Origin: a virus
IMG/VR virus record: IMGVR_UViG_3300010401_000024
Span: 1-40,481 of that record
Reading direction: 5' to 3' (one strand)
DNA length: 40,481 bases
Positions 15,210 through 23,607 of this stretch are shown piece after piece. Position 1 is the stretch's first letter. Every line of letters starts with the position of its first letter. The position numbers were made by a program, and so were the translations under genes. The notes under the pieces were generated by a model that saw nothing but the letters and a program-made list of their open reading frames with translations, had not been told where the DNA came from and did no database searches.

Positions 15210-15698
15210 TTATTGATTTTTGTCGTGATATTTTATTGAAACGGAGACCGCGCCGGATATTCTGTTTCGTTCGAGATACTCGTCAAACCTTTGAGAAACT
15301 CGATTAACAAACCAACGTTGGACTCCGAGTTGGCGGTTGAAATTACAAGAGGCGGTTACAAGTTTACTTTTGTTAAAGAAAGCCAACAAGTCCGCGACTC
15401 CCAACTCCGCCGTTTTATTTAATAAGCCGGTCTTTGCAATATCATTCGTGGCCTCTAAATGTATAACGCAAATTAATTCCACTTCACAAAGGAATTGATT
15501 AGAATTTTCATTTAAAGTATTACGCGTCTCCTCTCCATAGAAATAACAAAGACAAGGAAAGTCCGAGTCGGATACTTCCTCGAGAGTCATTATTCCTTGA
15601 TAAATTTTCCCAACGTCGTTATTGTACCCGTTCACTTTCTTAATGTCGAGTAAATTAGTTTCGAGAAAATTATTTATTTTAATTCGAGTGTTTTCCAT
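15210..15698 (-). CDS. Tail terminator / neck protein
   Basis: The start at ATG 15696-15698 (162 aa) overlaps the stop of the adaptor gene (TAATG). A longer frame to 15764 lies inside that gene. The sequence has ELICVIHLEATNDIAKTG, as in proteins that cap the tail at the neck, and ends in a basic strand (GAVSVSIKYHDKNQ). The position between adaptor and tail tube is that of the tail terminator (lambda gpU-like). There is no diagnostic motif. Confidence 0.5.
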   Translation of the reverse strand: MENTRIKINNFLETNLLDIKKVNGYNNDVGKIYQGIMTLEEVSDSDFPCLCYFYGEETRNTLNENSNQFLCEVELICVIHLEATNDIAKTGLLNKTAELGVADLLAFFNKSKLVTASCNFNRQLGVQRWFVNRVSQRFDEYLERNRISGAVSVSIKYHDKNQ

Positions 15699-16582
15699 TA
15701 TCTTTGAAAAGTTACCGTCTTTATATTTTCCTCGTTGACATAATCTTTCAAGAGCTCCGTCCAACGCGGTTGTAAACTTATATATGATGTTGTTTCGACT
15801 ATTGTCGAGCCTTTAGCAATCGAGGACTTTCCAAGCCTCGAGACGCCGTGTTTGCTCTGCTCAATTTTATCTTGCAACATTTCTCCGACGACAATTAATA
15901 TATTGGCCGGAATATTGTCCGGCTCGTAACCAACTGTATATTTTAGCCGGTTAGTCATTAAGCCGGATAAAATAATATCGTTAGGCAAATATAAACCTCT
16001 CGGGACATACATATTATGAAACCAATCGTCCATAATAACATACGGCTTTAGATAGTCTAACCAATCGTCCTCCGTATAAGTCTCTTTATACTCTTGAATG
16101 TATTGGAGTTTTTCAACGGAGATAACAGGAAAGAAAGCCGGTTTAACTATGTTAACATAATCGGACGAAAAAATTTCACTAATACTTTGCTTTGCTACTT
16201 TATTCTTTAAGTAACTCTCAAGAGCAAATGAAATCCAAGAAATTTGTAATTGTATTATGTCGTCTTTTTTTGTGTCGGCTTGGTCAACATTCAAAATTAC
16301 TTTAGCAGTTGCAAGGTCGATAATATCGTAAACTTTGGCCTCCGCAATTAATGAAACTTTTGCAGTTGCTCCCGTTCCTCCGCCTCCGGAGAAAGCAATT
16401 GTCGGAGGAGAAATATATCCCGACCCTCCGTTAGTTACGATAACCGCAAGAACGCCGTCCGCTTTCAATACGGCCGTTGCAGTTGCGCCCGAGCCTCCGT
16501 TGGTCGGAGTAAACGCGACGGTCGGAGCAGTAGTATACCCCGACCCCGCGTTTAAAACTACTATTGATTTGACCGCGCTCAA
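15698..16582 (-). CDS. Head-tail adaptor with N-terminal GSGYTTAP repeats
   Basis: The protein has 294 residues. Residues 1-80 are two copies of the module NAGSGYTTAPTVAF and NGGSGYISPPTIAF, each followed by a Gly-rich GATA segment; the same module occurs in the tail tube protein. Residues ~85-294 form a helical domain (QLQISWISFALESYLKNK) like connector proteins that read through the capsid vertex. The position after the capsid and cement genes supports an adaptor role. The N-terminal repeats are not usual for this protein. Confidence 0.55.
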   Translation of the reverse strand: MSAVKSIVVLNAGSGYTTAPTVAFTPTNGGSGATATAVLKADGVLAVIVTNGGSGYISPPTIAFSGGGGTGATAKVSLIAEAKVYDIIDLATAKVILNVDQADTKKDDIIQLQISWISFALESYLKNKVAKQSISEIFSSDYVNIVKPAFFPVISVEKLQYIQEYKETYTEDDWLDYLKPYVIMDDWFHNMYVPRGLYLPNDIILSGLMTNRLKYTVGYEPDNIPANILIVVGEMLQDKIEQSKHGVSRLGKSSIAKGSTIVETTSYISLQPRWTELLKDYVNEENIKTVTFQR

Positions 16583-16583
16583 T

Positions 16584-16964
16584 TTATATCAATGTTGTTA
16601 AGAACGCTGTTATTGTAAATGTTGGAGTACCCGTTCCGCCAATATTGTAGTTAAGATTTACAAAGTTCTTAACATTTTGCGGGAGAGAAAAATGGTACAT
16701 ACCATTAGCCGTGATTTGTGGCATTGTGCCAACGGCGTCCGACGTTGTAGGACTTGCGGTCGCTTTGCTACAAACGGTTATATCGAGAGTTGGTGAAGTT
16801 CCGCCAACCGCCGAAACCATTACAACAACAAAGAGAGGGACTCCAACCCCGCTCCCGTCGCAACCGGTCTCAATGTCGGAGGAGTAACCGTCGGCCGTGA
16901 TTGCGGTCTTATATGTAAAGGCCAAATCTCGGTCGAAGTTTAAAATAAAATTTCTCAATGACAT
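16584..16964 (-). CDS. Capsid cement / decoration protein (Bbp16-like)
   Basis: The protein has 126 residues, mostly beta: VPLFVVVMVSAVGG, TSPTLDITVCSKATAS, then a C-terminal GTPTFTITAFLT. The size, the opening FDRDLAFTYKTAITADGYSS and the gene order directly after the major capsid protein match Bbp16-type cement proteins that sit on the capsid surface. No membrane or catalytic features are seen. Confidence 0.65.
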   Translation of the reverse strand: MSLRNFILNFDRDLAFTYKTAITADGYSSDIETGCDGSGVGVPLFVVVMVSAVGGTSPTLDITVCSKATASPTTSDAVGTMPQITANGMYHFSLPQNVKNFVNLNYNIGGTGTPTFTITAFLTTLI

Positions 16965-17017
16965 TTCGTTATAATTTTAATTTACAAAATAGTTAATTCA
17001 AATAGTAAAAACAAAGA

Positions 17018-17971
17018 TTAAGAAATAACGCTTTCGGTCGTTATGTTTTCATCAATCTCAATTCTTACTCCGTCGAATGTAAGAACGCGTTTAAAGAGCT
17101 CGGTCTCTCCAACTTGTACGGTTGTAAATGTTGAGCCTTTCAAATCTTGTATCCAATTATAAGTTGCTTTGTCGCAAGTTATAACGTCCGGTTTGTACGG
17201 ATACATTGCGGTAAATAATTGATTGAGCAAACCGATTGTTGGTTTGTGTGTTGCGTCGAGATTTGCCAACCTTGCAACCGAGCGGGTATCGTAAACCGCA
17301 AGTCCGAGCTCCCACTCAAACTCCGTAAAGTACGCCGGATATTCTTTGTTGTCCGCGTCCTTTTCGTAATGCAAACCCATATCAAAAGCGTTAATGAGTT
17401 GGCCGTTTGCAAGTAGACCCTCAACTCCTTTGAGTCGGCCTTGACCGGTTAGAACGTCTTGGAAAGCCCAAGCATATATTGAGTGTACCGTTTCGCTTGT
17501 TGCAGTTCCATTGATACAAGTCCCGCCAATAGTATCAAGTATGGTCGATATACCGTCGATTTCGTTAGGGTCGGAAAGTTTATTTCCGTAATATGAAACC
17601 GCGTTAAATTTGTTCGCCATTGCGGACGCAAAACCGGAGTCCTCCTCCGACCTATGCACGTTAATACCTCTCGGGTCTTTTAACGCAATGCGCCTGTCAA
17701 CAACGGAGCGACCGCCCAAAAATTTACACTCGATAGATACCGGTATAATTTTCGATTTGCTTTTATCAATACCTTGATTAAAGCCTCTAAAGCCGACGGT
17801 CGGCAAACCAACTCTCCGGTTGTATTGGAGCAAACTTCCCGTTACAGGTATAAACGGCATTATATTTAATAATGGATTTGTTTGCGCCATTGACTCAACA
17901 AGTCCGATTTGTGTTGCGTTCGGATTTTGAGCGCGGAGAGCGAGGTCGAGTAATGTTAGCTTGTTAGCCAT
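17018..17971 (-). CDS. Major capsid protein
   Basis: The protein has 317 residues. The N-terminus (TLLDLALRAQNPNATQIGLVESMAQ) and the following LLNIMPFIPVTG, then RRVGLPTVGFRGFNQG, follow the pattern of a capsid family common next to Bbp16-like cement proteins, in which the protein begins with a short helical arm and lacks a long delta domain. It is preceded by a separate scaffold gene and followed by the cement gene. The HK97 fold is inferred. Confidence 0.85.
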   Translation of the reverse strand: MANKLTLLDLALRAQNPNATQIGLVESMAQTNPLLNIMPFIPVTGSLLQYNRRVGLPTVGFRGFNQGIDKSKSKIIPVSIECKFLGGRSVVDRRIALKDPRGINVHRSEEDSGFASAMANKFNAVSYYGNKLSDPNEIDGISTILDTIGGTCINGTATSETVHSIYAWAFQDVLTGQGRLKGVEGLLANGQLINAFDMGLHYEKDADNKEYPAYFTEFEWELGLAVYDTRSVARLANLDATHKPTIGLLNQLFTAMYPYKPDVITCDKATYNWIQDLKGSTFTTVQVGETELFKRVLTFDGVRIEIDENITTESVIS

Positions 17972-18053
17972 TTTGTAATTGCCTCACTTTTTAGTTTTAA
18001 AAAAAATGTTTGTTAGTTTAACCAACCGTCTTGATTGATTTTAGATTTGCTTG

Positions 18054-18731
18054 TTACTCGGTTTTATATAAACCACCCGCAACAAGTTTCTCCTCCGGAG
18101 ATTTTTTCGACATCTCGTCGGCCGTAAGAGGTGTAGTTTGATTATTTTGGTTAGTCGGTTTCGGCTTTGGTTTTTCCTCCGGCGGTTTGACCGGCGCGAC
18201 CGAGTCCGCTATTTCTGTTAAATCCTCAATATCGTAATTTTCGTATTTCTCTTTCCACTTATCTCCGAGACGTTCTTTGAGCTCCGTCTTTTTTGCTTTA
18301 ACTTGATTATCGAAAGCCGTCGCCTTGAGTTTGAATTGCTCAAAGTTTGTAGACATTTCGTTAATTGTAGTTTGCAATTTTGCGACGGCCTCGTCCGTCT
18401 TTCCGTCCGCAACAAGTTTTTTAATTTCCTCGTCATTTGTCTTGGAGAGTAAATCGTTCTTTAGCTTTCTTTCTTTCTCCGCGTCGAGCCTGTTATTCTT
18501 TGCCTCGAGACGTGTGTCCTCGATAATTTTAACAAGTGATTTTTTGTCTTGGCTAAACAGTGTTGAATGTTGAGCCTCAAATTGTTTGTCGATTACAACC
18601 TCCGACAAGTCGGAAACTTCTTTGTCTTTGTAATCGTCCTCTTTGTATGCGTCCCCGAGTAATGTTTTTAAGATTGTCCGGAGTTCGTCTCCTGTTTTTT
18701 TCTTTAGTTCTGCTAAATTGTATTTGGCCAT
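18054..18731 (-). CDS. Scaffolding protein
   Basis: The protein has 225 residues and is highly charged. A coiled coil spans ~60-160 (KNNRLDAEKERKLKNDLLSK), then comes a Pro/Lys linker (PPEEKPKPKPT) and a C-terminal EEKLVAGGLYKTE, a short end of the type that contacts capsid subunits. It lies directly before the major capsid gene and after its own candidate promoter, as expected for an internal scaffold. No protease domain is seen. Confidence 0.75.
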   Translation of the reverse strand: MAKYNLAELKKKTGDELRTILKTLLGDAYKEDDYKDKEVSDLSEVVIDKQFEAQHSTLFSQDKKSLVKIIEDTRLEAKNNRLDAEKERKLKNDLLSKTNDEEIKKLVADGKTDEAVAKLQTTINEMSTNFEQFKLKATAFDNQVKAKKTELKERLGDKWKEKYENYDIEDLTEIADSVAPVKPPEEKPKPKPTNQNNQTTPLTADEMSKKSPEEKLVAGGLYKTE

Positions 18732-18757
18732 TTTGAAATTTTCTCCTTTGAGTTATG

Positions 18758-18788
18758 CAAATATATTTGAAAGTTTTTCTAAAACCAA
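18758..18788 (-). promoter_or_regulatory. Candidate promoter for scaffold and capsid
   Basis: On the minus strand: TTGGT (18784-18788), an 18-base spacer, TATATTTG (18758-18765), then AAAGGAGAAA before the scaffold ATG. The spacing equals that of the other promoters. The -33 box has only TTG in common with the consensus. Confidence 0.5.
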
Positions 18789-18791
18789 TAA

Positions 18792-19442
18792 TTATTTTGA
18801 TGTTTTGAATTTTGGGACAAAACGCGCGGTATAGTGTTGGTCTCTCTCGAGATCGCGACAATAGACAACAAGAGCCGAAATTATGTCCTCTCTCTTGGCC
18901 TTAATTTTTAATATGGCCTCCAATACTCTAACGTCGTCCTCCTCCGCAACCGTTCCGCCAATTTCCTTAAATATATTTTCGATTGACTCCTTGATTTTTT
19001 CCGGAACTTGAATAACATTATCGACGCCGGAGATTTGCGCGTTAAGGTCAAGACGCTCTTTAATTGTTGAAATTATTTCCAACCAATCGTCTCCAATTTC
19101 CGTTTCGATTTGGTCGAATGTAATTTTTATAGGCTCGTTGTCCGAGCTTTGCGCAACTGCTTTGTCGTTTGCTAATACAAAATAATCGTTCTCATTAATA
19201 AGACCGAGCTTTAAAAGCTCCGACATTCTTTCTTGAGAGATATGAGTTGCGACTCTTTTCTTTTGAGCTTGAACGTCTCCGAGATTTCCTTTCATTAAAT
19301 AAAAGGGACGGTCGTCGTTTGACTCCTCTCCCTCAATAACTGTCTTTTGGGAAATGGTCGCGCCGTTTGCGACGGCCTCGTCAATTTCCTCTTGAGTAAA
19401 CTCTCCAATTGGAGTTTCGTCTTTGTGAAATACTTTAATCAA
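18792..19442 (-). CDS. Unknown protein between portal and scaffold
   Basis: The protein has 216 residues and is acidic and soluble. The N-terminus (DETPIGEFTQEEIDEAVANG) has a short helical repeat, and the C-terminal ~100 residues are helical (IKESIENIFKEIGGTVAEED). It overlaps the portal stop by 4 bases. Portal-proximal proteins of this size can be head-maturation or minor capsid factors; no protease catalytic motif is apparent, so I leave the function open. Confidence 0.6.
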   Translation of the reverse strand: MIKVFHKDETPIGEFTQEEIDEAVANGATISQKTVIEGEESNDDRPFYLMKGNLGDVQAQKKRVATHISQERMSELLKLGLINENDYFVLANDKAVAQSSDNEPIKITFDQIETEIGDDWLEIISTIKERLDLNAQISGVDNVIQVPEKIKESIENIFKEIGGTVAEEDDVRVLEAILKIKAKREDIISALVVYCRDLERDQHYTARFVPKFKTSK

Positions 19443-21007
19443 TTTGCGCCTCCTTGACCGTCGTCAATTGGAGGCTCTTTGTTTGGGTCGATTGGCGGAT
19501 TTTGGTCATTTGTTTTTTGTCCTTTCGCGACGAGTTTTCTTATCTCGTCATTTGTTTTGATGTTACCCTTAATCATTTTCAACGCTTTCTTAGCGTTGAG
19601 GTTTGGATTTTTCTTAATCAAATAATCGACATAAGTTTTTAAATTATTGTCGAGCTCAAATTCCCAAACTTTTATTTCGTCGGCCGGAGTCAAGTCCGGA
19701 GTCGGAAACATAAAATCAATATGGAAAACTAAATTTTCTTTTAATAATTTTTTTGTGTCCTTTTTATCTTTGTTATTTAGATTGTGAACTTTTCTAAACA
19801 TATAAAAAAACTCGGTCTCGTATGTTGTAGCTTTGCCGGTGTCCTTTATTCTCATAGTCTCCATTTCCTTAGAGTCCATTACTTTAGAGTCGGCCGACAT
19901 CTGTTTTGAGTTTCCCTCGTAATCCGAGCCCTTGACTCCGGACGCGTTCGCAATCAATTTCCAAAAGTCAATTATATTGTCTTTTATTTCTGTCATAGGA
20001 GCGTCGGTTTTTACGACCTCCATTTTAGGGTCTTTGTCGTCTTTCTTTACTCCGTCAACACTTACGAAACTATTGGGAGATATGTCGAGGCTTTGACCCA
20101 AATTAACAGTATAGCCATAACCAAAGCCTTGATAAAATTCAACAAACATTAAGTTTGCCTGTCTTATATCATACCAAATATTTTGCTCGACAAGGTCAAG
20201 GCGTCCTTTTCCAAAATAGTCCTCTCCGTCGTGCAATGAAAATTTTATTAATGGAATTTTCTCAAAAGGATTTTTCCCGTCGGTGTTTTCGTCCTCTCCG
20301 TCTTTAACATTAATTTTCTTTCCGGAGCTATCAATTTCGTAATGTTCCCCGTCGCTCCAAAATACAAAATATTTGTCGGAGCTCCCTTTGTCGTTGAGAC
20401 GGTATTTAATAATATAAAGCTCTTTGGCCTCATATTTATTATTATCTTTCGGAACGGCTATTAAGTTATTGGGAGAATAAATATTGATCTGCATTTTGCC
20501 GTCTCTTGAAACCGGCTCGACATGAACGGTATTAAATGCGTATGCTTGCTCGTAAATTTCTTTTTGCTTTTCATGTATACCGGCCTCTTTGTAAAGCTCG
20601 AGCAAAAGGTCGGTTTGGTCTTTGTCAATTTCTCCGGTAACGGGGTCAATTAAATATCGGTCGACTCCATAATCATATAAAGTACATGAAAGCGAAACAA
20701 CCTTATTGAACGCGCGGAAATGTACCTTTGGCATTACGCGACAAGTCTTTTCTGAAAATATACCAAGACCTCCGCCTCCAACTCTCCGATAATATCCGAT
20801 TTGATTTGTAGGTATATATAAAACATTTTCCGAGCTACTTCTCATAGTCTCGGAAATATAATCTTTTATTCTTGGGAGGTCAACATGGTAAAAGTGATAA
20901 ATCTTTTCCGCCTCTTTGCGCCGTTTAATATCGGTGTCGCTATTATAACGAGCAACAATTTTGTCTTGACCGCCTCCGCCAAGAGGATTTAAAGAGCGTA
21001 TGTCCAT
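19439..21007 (-). CDS. Portal protein
   Basis: The protein has 522 residues, the usual portal size. The N-terminal region has RRKEAEKIYHFYHVDLPRIK; the central beta part reads INIYSPNNLIAVPKDNNKYE and FGKGRLDLVEQNIWYDIRQA, the wing-to-crown transition typical of portals. The C-terminus is a long helix followed by a Pro/Asp-rich tail. It follows terminase by one small gene and has its own promoter. It forms the dodecameric DNA channel of the procapsid. Confidence 0.85.
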   Translation of the reverse strand: MDIRSLNPLGGGGQDKIVARYNSDTDIKRRKEAEKIYHFYHVDLPRIKDYISETMRSSSENVLYIPTNQIGYYRRVGGGGLGIFSEKTCRVMPKVHFRAFNKVVSLSCTLYDYGVDRYLIDPVTGEIDKDQTDLLLELYKEAGIHEKQKEIYEQAYAFNTVHVEPVSRDGKMQINIYSPNNLIAVPKDNNKYEAKELYIIKYRLNDKGSSDKYFVFWSDGEHYEIDSSGKKINVKDGEDENTDGKNPFEKIPLIKFSLHDGEDYFGKGRLDLVEQNIWYDIRQANLMFVEFYQGFGYGYTVNLGQSLDISPNSFVSVDGVKKDDKDPKMEVVKTDAPMTEIKDNIIDFWKLIANASGVKGSDYEGNSKQMSADSKVMDSKEMETMRIKDTGKATTYETEFFYMFRKVHNLNNKDKKDTKKLLKENLVFHIDFMFPTPDLTPADEIKVWEFELDNNLKTYVDYLIKKNPNLNAKKALKMIKGNIKTNDEIRKLVAKGQKTNDQNPPIDPNKEPPIDDGQGGAN

Positions 21008-21036
21008 TTATTTAAAATTTTCTCATTTGATTGTTA

Positions 21037-21067
21037 CAAAGATAGGCTTTAATTTCCCAATGGTCAA
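21037..21067 (-). promoter_or_regulatory. Promoter for the portal gene
   Basis: On the minus strand: TTGAC (21063-21067), an 18-base spacer, TATCTTTG (21037-21044). It is an exact fit to the phage consensus and lies 30 bases upstream of the portal ATG, so late structural genes can be expressed independently of terminase. Confidence 0.7.
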
Positions 21068-21070
21068 TAG

Positions 21071-21262
21071 TTACTTTACAACGACAACGTATCTCCGGCC
21101 GTCAATACCTTTCATATATTGGCCGTATTCCGGCGGAGCGTCCTCTTTGTACCCTCTCCAAATTTCTTTCGAGCCGTTCAATCTGTTTCTTATATCCGGA
21201 AATCTTTTCCAATAGTCCGGCGCGTCCTTGAAATAAAAAATCTGTAATATTACTTTTTCCAT
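21071..21262 (-). CDS. Small basic protein between terminase and portal
   Basis: The protein has 63 residues with WKRFPDIRNRLNGSKEIWRG in the middle and a C-terminal beta-like DGRRYVVVVK. The ATG follows CGGACAA directly, the start motif of this phage. I do not recognise the family. Its 3' end overlaps the region of the portal promoter without touching its -33 box. Confidence 0.6.
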   Translation of the reverse strand: MEKVILQIFYFKDAPDYWKRFPDIRNRLNGSKEIWRGYKEDAPPEYGQYMKGIDGRRYVVVVK

Positions 21263-21280
21263 TTGTCCGTTTCAAACCTG

Positions 21281-22540
21281 TTAATATTGGTTATGAGTTA
21301 TTATCTTGGCATTTTTATTTAAAGCAGTATCGACCGCAATAGCCAACGACCAAAACCGGTCGGCGTGTCCGTTTGCGTCCGCGTCGCTTTGGAAAATTAT
21401 ATTTCCCGCGTTTGAAACATTTTTATTTATCGAATGTATGTCAACTATTAAATCTCGGTCGTCGTAAATGGAGAGGTCTTTATTCTCAAACATTTTTCTT
21501 GTTTGCGTTGCAAGGCGCGCTTTGGATTGATTTGTAAATGCAAGTCCCGCTATGTTTTTATTCCATTCGTTTAGCTCCTCCGCCAATTGCATACCAAGAC
21601 CGCTCTCGTCTATTTGGCCATATTCGCATTGATAATATTGAAAGAGTCTTTTAATATATTCTCTTTGCTCTCCAAACTTTTTTTTCTTTAATACTTCATA
21701 GTGAACGAGATAAATTTTATTAAAGATTTTTTTGACTATGCTTATAACGGTTAAATCTTTGACGCGACCAACGTCGACTCCCAAATAATTTGGAGAGTCC
21801 GCCGGTAAATCTGTAATCTCGTAATCCTCGACGTTAATAATATCAATAGGAAAGAATGTCCCTCCGGCGTCAAGGAAAACGCAAAGAAACTCTTGGTCAA
21901 AGCTCTCGTCGTCAAGACCGGCGCGGAGCTCCTCAATATCGACGACTAATCCGTCGGCTTGAGCGTCCAAGATTGTTGTTTGGTGTCTTTTGAATTTAGG
22001 ATATTTTCTTTTGTTGGTTACTATTTCGTGAAACAGGTCGGTCTTTGATAATGGAGTCGCGCCTATTGAAATACGATAACCTCTCATTATGGTAGGATAT
22101 AAGGCCTCGTAAATTTTCTTTTGATTTTTATGGAGAGTAAACTCGTCGAGCTTTACGTTTCCGAAAAATCCTCTTATAGTGTTTGGGTTGCTTGGTAAAG
22201 CATAAATCGATTTTCCATTTTCAAATTGCTTTTGCGTTTGGTTGTCAATTAGTAAATTTAATTTCCGGCCAAACTTATTGAATAAAATAGAGCGGTAAAC
22301 TTCAATCCATTTCTCGACGCGCTCCATAATTTGACGGGATTGTCTCATTGAGCTCGAGCAAATAATTGTATTGACATTGTCTCGATAAGTTTCGTCAACG
22401 GCCTCGTAACCGTTCATTTCAGTGTAGCCTATTTGTCGGGACTTGGTAAGGATTTTAAATTTGGATTTGTCGGTAATCCATTTCTTTTGATAGTCAAGAA
22501 AGTAACCGGCTTTAGACCGGCGTATTGGGTCGAGACTCAA
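21281..22540 (-). CDS. terL: Terminase large subunit (ATPase/nuclease)
   Basis: The protein has 419 residues. The ATPase has a Walker A-like LTKSRQIGYT (31-40) and Walker B NVKLDE (128-133). The RNase H-like nuclease has GVDVG (D256), IDESG (D311) and a C-terminal DANGHADRFWSLA (388-400, D394), the usual acidic triad of terminases of the Mu gp28-like type. It cuts and translocates DNA into the procapsid at the portal. The start is a TTG that directly follows the in-frame TAG of the 56-codon upstream gene; GAGG lies 8 bases before it. No ATG is available near the expected N-terminus. Confidence 0.93.
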   Translation of the reverse strand: MSLDPIRRSKAGYFLDYQKKWITDKSKFKILTKSRQIGYTEMNGYEAVDETYRDNVNTIICSSSMRQSRQIMERVEKWIEVYRSILFNKFGRKLNLLIDNQTQKQFENGKSIYALPSNPNTIRGFFGNVKLDEFTLHKNQKKIYEALYPTIMRGYRISIGATPLSKTDLFHEIVTNKRKYPKFKRHQTTILDAQADGLVVDIEELRAGLDDESFDQEFLCVFLDAGGTFFPIDIINVEDYEITDLPADSPNYLGVDVGRVKDLTVISIVKKIFNKIYLVHYEVLKKKKFGEQREYIKRLFQYYQCEYGQIDESGLGMQLAEELNEWNKNIAGLAFTNQSKARLATQTRKMFENKDLSIYDDRDLIVDIHSINKNVSNAGNIIFQSDADANGHADRFWSLAIAVDTALNKNAKIITHNQY

Positions 22541-22711
22541 CTAATAAACCTCGTGTCCCGACCAACAAGAGCGGTGTATTAATTTTTTACATTTTTTGCA
22601 ACGACGATAAATCGTCGCTTTGCCTTGATATTTTTCGTCATGTCTCCGAGTGAAAACGTCTCCGTATTTCGAGAATGTTTTACCGGCCTCTTTTATAATT
22701 TTAGTTTTCAT
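22541..22711 (-). CDS. Small zinc-finger-like protein upstream of terminase
   Basis: Fifty-six codons run from ATG 22709-22711 to TAG 22541-22543. The protein ends RRCKKCKKLIHRSCWSGHEV, with C-x2-C plus further Cys and His, a likely zinc-binding module. It overlaps the 3' end of the upstream gene by a few bases. The frame is the same as terL, so only the TAG separates the two proteins. It may be an accessory packaging protein. Confidence 0.65.
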   Translation of the reverse strand: MKTKIIKEAGKTFSKYGDVFTRRHDEKYQGKATIYRRCKKCKKLIHRSCWSGHEVY

Positions 22712-23060
22712 TTTTTATTACAGGTATAGAGATATCGAGATAATATTTCTCGTCCAAATAATTATTAAAAGCTCCGCCTCTATTCAAATTTATTATATAA
22801 TTATTTCTATGCTTATGTAAAACCGAAAACATATAGTCCGCCTTTGTTTCAAAGCAAGAGCCCGTTAAATATTTATCAAATTCTTTTATCATTGCAAGTT
22901 CGTCCTTTGGATTTTCGACCCAAGCGACCGCAATTAGATCTAAATCTCTATTCATTGAGCCGTGAACTACTAAATTATAGCCGAAATCTTTTGCAATAAT
23001 TTTTAATCTCTCAAAATAGAAAGCATATAAATTTGGTTTGACGTGTAAAGTTTTCTCCAT
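22701..23060 (-). CDS. Nucleotidyltransferase-like phage protein
   Basis: The protein has 119 residues. VVHGSMNRDLDLIAVAWVEN (about 31-50) gives the G-S...D-x-D motif of minimal nucleotidyltransferase folds, and YYLDISIPVI near the end supplies a third acidic strand. I know this small family from many phages, usually unannotated; a substrate has not been established to my knowledge. The ATG overlaps the small terminase stop. Confidence 0.6.
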   Translation of the reverse strand: MEKTLHVKPNLYAFYFERLKIIAKDFGYNLVVHGSMNRDLDLIAVAWVENPKDELAMIKEFDKYLTGSCFETKADYMFSVLHKHRNNYIINLNRGGAFNNYLDEKYYLDISIPVIKNEN

Positions 23061-23509
23061 TATGCAAATAATAAATCATTGATATATTTTTGAAACTCCT
23101 CTTTGTCGAGCGGACTTTCCTCCGCCGGAGCGTTTTCTTTCCAACCATGTCGAGCGCAAAGGTTAAATCGGACGGCCGAGAATTTAACGTGTAACGATTT
23201 TTTTTGTTTTATCATTTTTTGCAACTCCAAAGTCGAGCTTGACAAATCTTGTGCTTTACCCTGTCTTAGAGCTTGACTTAATATTTCGGAGTCGGTTTTT
23301 TGTCTTGAGAACGTTTCCGGCGCAATTCCATAAAAATTCGATAAGTCGACTTGAGAAAAACCTTGAGCCGTAAGACGCTCGACGTCCCTTAAATCAATAA
23401 TGACGTTCTCTCCCTTGAGTTTCTTTTTGGTCTCCTCGAAAAGTTTTTGGATTTGTCTTTTTGTCCTTGCCGTTCGTGAGTCAATCACAATAATATTTTT
23501 CTTTGCCAT
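23060..23509 (-). CDS. Small terminase-like DNA-binding protein
   Basis: The protein has 149 residues. A helix-turn-helix of the small-terminase kind lies at about 50-90: GFSQVDLSNFYGIAPETFSR, then a following helix with ALRQGKAQ. The N-terminal part is basic. The position two genes before terL and just after a promoter, and the HTH type, support a packaging-initiation role. A transcriptional role is a fair alternative, because the gene follows a palindromic site. Confidence 0.6.
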   Translation of the reverse strand: MAKKNIIVIDSRTARTKRQIQKLFEETKKKLKGENVIIDLRDVERLTAQGFSQVDLSNFYGIAPETFSRQKTDSEILSQALRQGKAQDLSSSTLELQKMIKQKKSLHVKFSAVRFNLCARHGWKENAPAEESPLDKEEFQKYINDLLFA

Positions 23510-23544
23510 TCTTTGACCGGTTAGAGTTTCTTTCTCAATTGGTA

Positions 23545-23575
23545 CAAAAATAGCTTGTTATTAAATCGTTTGCAA
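23545..23575 (-). promoter_or_regulatory. Promoter for the packaging operon
   Basis: On the minus strand: TTGCA (23571-23575), an 18-base spacer, TATTTTTG (23545-23552). It lies in a 98-base intergenic gap directly upstream of the small terminase gene, with the parS-like palindrome 16 bases upstream of the -33 box. Confidence 0.65.
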
Positions 23576-23591
23576 ATAGATTGTTTGAAAT

Positions 23592-23607
23592 TGTTTCCCG
23601 TGAAACA
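23592..23607. promoter_or_regulatory. parS-like palindrome
   Basis: TGTTTCCCGTGAAACA differs at one of 16 positions from the bacterial chromosomal parS consensus TGTTTCACGTGAAACA, the ParB binding site. It lies just before the packaging promoter and directly after the stop of the preceding gene. I see no parA or parB gene in the genome. It could recruit host ParB, or be an operator for a phage repressor. Confidence 0.6.

Noticed and set aside
22541-22543. UAG recoding in the phage
   Set aside because: Ordinary TAA, TAG and TGA stops coincide with start codons of following genes across the genome, and the only tRNA reads AUA, not UAG.
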